Origin: Actinomycetota bacterium
GTDB taxonomy: Bacteria > Actinomycetota > Thermoleophilia > Solirubrobacterales > Solirubrobacteraceae
NCBI GenBank assembly: GCA_016781085.1
Contig: JADDQZ010000016.1
Span: forward strand, 8,845 to 56,055
Direction: 5' to 3'
Length of the DNA stretch: 47,211 nucleotides
Position numbers and translations under genes: made by a program. Of the stretch, positions 43,634 through 47,211 are shown piece by piece; positions within the stretch are counted from its first letter, which is position 1; each line of letters opens with the position of its first letter. Below the pieces are notes generated by a model. That model ran no database searches and was not told where the DNA came from. It was given only the letters and a program-made list of their open reading frames with translations.

Positions 43634-44563
43634 ATGCGGATCCTTGTCACAGGTGTTTCCGGTTACGTCGGCGGGGCGCTCGTGCCCCGACTGGTCGCTG
43701 AAGGGCACGAGATCCGGGGCTTCGCGCGGACGCGCGAGCGCGTCACCGGGCCGGCGCGGGACTTAGGCGATGTGGTGCTGGGCGACGCCGAAACCGGTGT
43801 CGGACTAGACCGCGCCCTCGACGGAATAGACGTTGCCTACTACCTGCTGCACTCGATGGCCGGACCGGATCACGACTTTCCCAAGCGCGAGCTCAAGGCC
43901 GCGGAAAATTTCGCCGGGGAAGCGGCGGCGGCGGGGGTGCGCCGGATTGTCTACTTGGGAGGACTGCTGCCGCAAGACACCGCGCCCTCCCGGCACCTCG
44001 CGTCGCGACTGGCGGTCGAGGATGAACTGCTCGCCAGCGTTGCCGGTTCGATCGCTTTTCGCGCTTCGATCGTCATTGGCGGAGGATCGCGCTCGTTTCG
44101 CTTCATCGTGCGCCTGGTCGAACGGATGCCGATCATGGCGCTGCCGCCGTGGCGAGACAACCGCACCCAGCCGATGGACGGTCGCGACCTGCTCGAGTTC
44201 CTCGTCGCCGCGGCCGACGCTCCACCGGAGCTGAGCGGCCGTAGCTGGGATATCGCGGGACCCGAGGTGATGACTTACGCCGAAATGATCGATCGCCTCT
44301 CGGACATCCTGCTCATCAAGGTCCCTCGGCTCCCGCTGGGATTTTCCATCACGCCGATCGCGGCGGTCCTGACGTCGGCTCTCACGGGGGAAGACCCTGG
44401 GCTGGTCGGGCCCTTGATGGAATCACTCGAACACGACCTGTTGCCGCGCGACGACACCGCGGCCGCGGCCTTCGGCGTGCGCCTGCACGACTTCGATTCC
44501 GCGGTGGAGCGAGCTTTGCGCGAACTCGAGGACGAGGAGCGGCGGATCAAGCCCGAGGACTGA
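43634..44563 (+). CDS. NAD(P)-binding atypical SDR protein
   Basis: 309 residues. MRILVTGVSGYVGGALVPRL has the Rossmann TGxxGxxG motif (6-13), and AYYLLHSM and RRIVYLGGL follow as in atypical/NmrA-like SDR proteins. The YxxxK catalytic pair is not obvious, which is usual in this branch. GRSWDIAGPEVMTYAEMI resembles epimerase-like proteins of the same type. The C-terminal 60 residues are helical and acidic. The substrate is unknown. ATG start at 43634; the stop is 13 bases from that of the convergent CoA-binding gene. Confidence 0.88.
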   Translation: MRILVTGVSGYVGGALVPRLVAEGHEIRGFARTRERVTGPARDLGDVVLGDAETGVGLDRALDGIDVAYYLLHSMAGPDHDFPKRELKAAENFAGEAAAAGVRRIVYLGGLLPQDTAPSRHLASRLAVEDELLASVAGSIAFRASIVIGGGSRSFRFIVRLVERMPIMALPPWRDNRTQPMDGRDLLEFLVAAADAPPELSGRSWDIAGPEVMTYAEMIDRLSDILLIKVPRLPLGFSITPIAAVLTSALTGEDPGLVGPLMESLEHDLLPRDDTAAAAFGVRLHDFDSAVERALRELEDEERRIKPED

Positions 44564-44576
44564 AAGAGCGGCGAAC

Positions 44577-44984
44577 CTACCGCCCGCGCAGGCGAGGAAG
44601 CTCGATTTTCGGGCAGGTGTCCATCGCCACTGAGAGGCCGGCTCTTTCGGCTCGCTGGGCCGCCGCCGCATCGATCACGCCAACCTGCATCCAAACCGCC
44701 TGCGCGCCCGCGGCGATCGCCTCGTCGACGTGCTGGCCGGCGAACTCGGAGCGGCGGAAGATATCTACAACTTCCACTCCTTCTTCCGGCGGGATTGCGG
44801 ACAAGTCCGGCCAGCAAGGTTCTCCAAGGATCTCGCTTGCGTCAGGGTGAACCGGAATTACGCGGTAGCCGTTGTCTTGCAGATAGGCAGCTATGCGGTG
44901 GGAAGTCCGCTTGGGGTCAGGCGAACAGCCCACTACGGCCCAGGTGCGGTAACTGCGCAGGATGTGAGCGGCGGCGTCTTGCAC
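44577..44984 (-). CDS. CoA-binding domain protein
   Basis: 135 residues from a GTG at 44984; the frame is open to 45074 but the extra part spans the promoter. Seen: WAVVGCSPDPKRTSHRIAAYL (cut: Rossmann-like start, 15-34), GYRVIPVHPDASEILGEPCW, VEVVDIFRRSEFAGQHV and AVWMQVGVID, the standard small CoA-binding protein layout (YccU-like, about 135-140 residues). These bind CoA; their role is unclear. It is divergent from the AT-hook gene. Confidence 0.88.
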   Translation of the reverse strand: MQDAAAHILRSYRTWAVVGCSPDPKRTSHRIAAYLQDNGYRVIPVHPDASEILGEPCWPDLSAIPPEEGVEVVDIFRRSEFAGQHVDEAIAAGAQAVWMQVGVIDAAAAQRAERAGLSVAMDTCPKIELPRLRGR

Positions 44985-45036
44985 TCTGTGCGGGCTACCC
45001 CTCTGACCGCACTTCACAACCTTACTTTTATCTTCT

Positions 45037-45064
45037 TCTATAGTTGCGCGCGCAAAGCTATCAA
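45037..45064 (-). promoter_or_regulatory. probable promoter of the CoA-binding gene
   Basis: On the minus strand TTGATA (45059-45064) and TATAGA (45037-45042), separated by 16 bases, match a housekeeping -35/-10 pair. It is inside an unusually AT-rich 50-base patch for this genome. The start codon at 44984 is about 45 bases further on. Confidence 0.55.
45039..45044 (+). promoter_or_regulatory. possible -10 box for the AT-hook gene, overlapping the divergent promoter
   Basis: TATAGT on the plus strand overlaps the minus-strand -10 box. The TTCACA at 45013-45018 is 20 bases upstream, a poor spacing for a -35 box. The start codon at 45080 lies 35 bases downstream with AAAGGAG at 45063-45069. 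Tentative. Confidence 0.3.
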
Positions 45065-45079
45065 AGGAGCGCATACCCC

Positions 45080-45514
45080 TTGACGGACTTTCTCGACGTC
45101 AAATTGAAGGAGATCAAGGATCGCTTGACCGAGCTGCGCCCGCTCGTAGACGAGTTCCAGCGCCTCCAAGCCGCCGAACGTGCCCTGTCAGGCCTCGATG
45201 GCCACCGGGACGCCGATAGCGGCCGCACACAGGCGCCGCGGAGCTCAAGCGGCAGCGGCAGCGGCAGGCGTCGCGGTCGCCCGAAGGGTGGCGGAACGCG
45301 GTCCAAGCAGGCGCTTGAGCTGGTCCGCTCGCGCCCGGGGATCACCATTCCAGAGCTCGCCGACACGATGCAGATCAAGCAGAACTATCTGTACCGCGTG
45401 ATGCCGAGCCTCGCCGAGCAAGGTCTGATACATAAATCCGGCCGCGGCTGGCACGCGCGGAGTGACCGCAACGCCGACGCTGACAACGACGGCAACGGCT
45501 CCGCGGAGGAGTAG
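45080..45514 (+). CDS. AT-hook / winged-helix DNA-binding protein
   Basis: 144 residues from a TTG at 45080, supported by AAAGGAG ten bases upstream; an earlier start at 45044 would include promoter sequence. Residues 1-40 form a coiled coil (VKLKEIKDRLTELRPLVDEF), a likely dimer helix. A Ser/Gly linker carries RRRGRPKGGG (64-72), an AT-hook core. Residues 75-127 form a winged helix: ALELVRSRPGITIPELADTM, then NYLYRVMPSLAEQGLIHKSG. The tail is acidic. The combination suggests a nucleoid-type or gene-specific regulator. Divergent from the CoA-binding gene. Confidence 0.8.
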   Translation: MTDFLDVKLKEIKDRLTELRPLVDEFQRLQAAERALSGLDGHRDADSGRTQAPRSSSGSGSGRRRGRPKGGGTRSKQALELVRSRPGITIPELADTMQIKQNYLYRVMPSLAEQGLIHKSGRGWHARSDRNADADNDGNGSAEE

Positions 45515-45556
45515 CGAATGACTTCGCGGGTTGGCCAGGGAGGCCGCCCGCCACGG

Positions 45557-46549
45557 TCAGATCAGTCCGAGCTTGCGAACAGCTTCGCGCTCGGATTGCA
45601 GCTCTTCAATCGTCCGGTTAAGGCGCTCGCGGGTGAAGGGGTCGATCTCGAGATCGGGGACGATCTTCCACTGCCGGTCACGGCAGGTGCAAGGGAAGCT
45701 CGACACCAAGCCGTCGGGCACGCCGTAGGAACCGTCCGAAGGGACCGCCATCGAGACCCAGTCGCCGTCGCGGGTTCCGTGCATCCAGTCGTGGACGTGG
45801 CCTATTGCCGCGTTGGCCGCTGAAGCGGCCGAAGAGGCCCCGCGTGCTTCGATGACTGCAGCCCCTCGATTCGCCACCGTCGGAATGAACTCTTCCTGTA
45901 ACCACCGCTGATCGTGGATGACGTCAGCGGCGATGCGGCCGGCAACCCGCGCGTGGAACAAGTCGGGATAAAGGGTGGAGGAGTGATTTCCCCAGATCGA
46001 CATGTTGGTGACCTCGCTGACCAGCGCGCCGGTCTTGCGCGCCAATTGGGCCACGGCGCGGTTGTGGTCGAGCCGCGACATTGCGCTGAAGCGCTCGCGC
46101 GGAATCCCGGCCGCGTTGTTGAGGGCGATCAGGGCGTTCGTGTTGGCGGGATTGCCGACGACCAGCACCCGCACGTCCCCTGCGGCATGGGCGGCAAGCG
46201 CCTCGCCCTGGCGCTTAAAGATGCGGCCGTTGGCTTGAAGTAGGTCCGCGCGCTCCATTCCCTTGCCACGCGGACGGGCGCCGATCAGCAAGGCTATGTT
46301 GCAGCCGTCGAAAGCGGTGCCCGGGTCGTCGGTGACGTCTACTCCCCGTAGCGCCGGAAAGGCACAGTCTGCGAGCTCCATGGCGAGCCCTTCGGTCGCC
46401 TTGATGGCTTGCGGCACTTCCAAGAGCCGCAGTCGTACGCGAGTGTGGTCGCCGAGCATGCGGCCCGCGGCGATGCGAAAGACGATCGCGTAGCCGATCT
46501 GGCCGGCGGCGCCGGTGATGGTGACGGTGACGGGGCGCGGTTCGCTCAC
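45557..46549 (-). CDS. mdh: malate dehydrogenase
   Basis: 330 residues, the NAD-dependent oxidation of malate to oxaloacetate. The type-2 MDH layout is clear: [19 protein letters not shown] (9-27), [19 protein letters not shown] (loop over the active site), [43 protein letters not shown] (catalytic His) and the C-terminal [15 protein letters not shown] start at 46549. It is convergent with the AT-hook gene and divergent from the M50 protease. Confidence 0.97.
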   Translation of the reverse strand: MSEPRPVTVTITGAAGQIGYAIVFRIAAGRMLGDHTRVRLRLLEVPQAIKATEGLAMELADCAFPALRGVDVTDDPGTAFDGCNIALLIGARPRGKGMERADLLQANGRIFKRQGEALAAHAAGDVRVLVVGNPANTNALIALNNAAGIPRERFSAMSRLDHNRAVAQLARKTGALVSEVTNMSIWGNHSSTLYPDLFHARVAGRIAADVIHDQRWLQEEFIPTVANRGAAVIEARGASSAASAANAAIGHVHDWMHGTRDGDWVSMAVPSDGSYGVPDGLVSSFPCTCRDRQWKIVPDLEIDPFTRERLNRTIEELQSEREAVRKLGLI

Positions 46550-46691
46550 GACAATTTGATGTCCTCAAAGACCACACCGGCAAACGCGGCGGGTCGCCTC
46601 ACAAGCTTCATGGGTCGCGGCCAGGACTTGGGCGGTGCAGTTTGCGCCCGCTATTGCCGCTCAGGCACGCTGTGCGACGATGCTTGGCGAC

Positions 46692-47211
46692 ATGGGCTCT
46701 GGCTCCATGCAACTCGCGCGCGTCTTCGGCATCCGCATCGGCGTCAACGCGTCCTGGTTCCTGGTTCTCTTTCTCTCTGTCTTCCTGCTGTCGGACGCCT
46801 TCGCGGCATCGGTGAACGGAAGCGAAACCGCCGCGTACGCCGCTTCGGTGGCGGCGTCGCTCGGCTTCTTCGCATCGATCCTGCTGCATGAGCTCGGGCA
46901 CGCGCTCGCAGCGCGGCGCGCGGGGATCGAGGTAACCGGAATCGATTTGTTCTTCTTCGGCGGCTTGATGCACATGAGCCGAGACACCGACTCTCCGGGG
47001 GACGAGTTCAAAGTCGCTGCCGCCGGCCCGGCCGTGACGCTGCTGCTCATCGTGGCTGGAGCGCTGCTGGCGGCAGTCCTCGCCGGGTCGCTTACGGATC
47101 TCAGCCGAGTGGCCACTCTCGCTGATCGCGATACCGCGTCGGTGCTTGAGCTGCTGGTGTCGTTTCTGGTGTCGATGAACGTGCTTTTGCTAGCGCTCAA
47201 TCTCGTTCCCG
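46692..47211 (+). CDS. site-2 (M50) membrane metalloprotease, N-terminal part
   Basis: The frame is open from an ATG at 46692 to the end of the window (173 codons). It begins MQLARVFGIRIGVNASW (second ATG at 46707), typical of M50B/Rip3-like proteins. The zinc motif HELGH is in SILLHELGHALAARRAG (about residue 66). FFFGGLMHMSRDTDSPGDEF and AAAGPAVTLLL follow. The last visible residues LLLALNLVP are the start of the second-metal-ligand helix (NxxPxxPLDG). Such proteases cut membrane anti-sigma factors. An ATG at 46680 is also in frame. The C-terminus is missing because the window ends. Confidence 0.92.
   Translation, partial: MGSGSMQLARVFGIRIGVNASWFLVLFLSVFLLSDAFAASVNGSETAAYAASVAASLGFFASILLHELGHALAARRAGIEVTGIDLFFFGGLMHMSRDTDSPGDEFKVAAAGPAVTLLLIVAGALLAAVLAGSLTDLSRVATLADRDTASVLELLVSFLVSMNVLLLALNLVP

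Overview
The window looks like chromosomal DNA of a GC-rich actinobacterium, most likely a deep-branching Thermoleophilia/Solirubrobacterales type. This is an inference from the GC-rich codon use, frequent GTG/TTG starts, actinobacterial families (DUF4383, DUF4235, actinobacterial-type LCP and Trk proteins) and a csrA gene, which is uncommon in most other Actinobacteria. No phage, IS element, CRISPR array or rRNA was seen. There is one tRNA, tRNA-Gln(UUG), at 21377-21447.

Layout. 1-9,700: a CsaA-like protein, a lipoprotein, an MBL-fold hydrolase, a zinc-ribbon rhomboid-like protein, a YbdK-type carboxylate-amine ligase, a DUF2090 aldolase-like protein, csrA, and the minus-strand run mazG-eno-ftsB. 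9,700-21,400: a minus-strand housekeeping block glmU-prs-(MbcA/Xre-like small protein)-(two lineage-type genes)-rplY/ctc-pth-mfd-SurA/PrsA-like foldase, interrupted by plus-strand DUF4383 and DUF4235 genes. 21,400-29,600: tRNA-Gln, an S55 (SpoIVB-type) secreted protein, and the minus-strand run metG-tatD-rsmA-ispE-(small membrane protein)-pucR-DUF2064. 29,700-37,100: GGDEF protein, M23 peptidase, rsmI, LCP protein, EamA transporter, FmdB zinc ribbon, glyS and a J-domain/PH-like protein. 37,200-47,211: a membrane protein, a GAF-PAS-SpoIIE phosphatase, a Trk potassium-uptake pair in which both genes carry a one-base frameshift, an EAL protein, an NAD(P)-binding protein, a CoA-binding protein, an AT-hook/winged-helix protein, malate dehydrogenase, and the start of an M50 protease that runs off the end.

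Read right to left, the order rsmI-metG-tatD-rsmA-ispE-glmU-prs-ctc-pth-mfd-mazG-ftsB/divIC is essentially the order found around the same genes in Bacillus subtilis, so most of the window is an old housekeeping neighbourhood. Many adjacent minus-strand genes overlap by GTGA, ATGA or TGATG, which points to translational coupling.

The most notable points are: (i) an S55 protease whose Ser and His lobes are in the opposite order to SpoIVB; (ii) single-base frameshifts in both trkH and trkA; (iii) an orphan MbcA/ParS/Xre-antitoxin-like gene coupled to prs; (iv) two genes (pth and that antitoxin-like gene) with no ATG/GTG/TTG at the expected start but a CTG overlapping the upstream stop; (v) a zinc-ribbon rhomboid lacking the catalytic Ser and His; (vi) a J-domain joined to a PH-like domain directly after glyS. 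All family names come from recognising motifs by eye; no database search was run.
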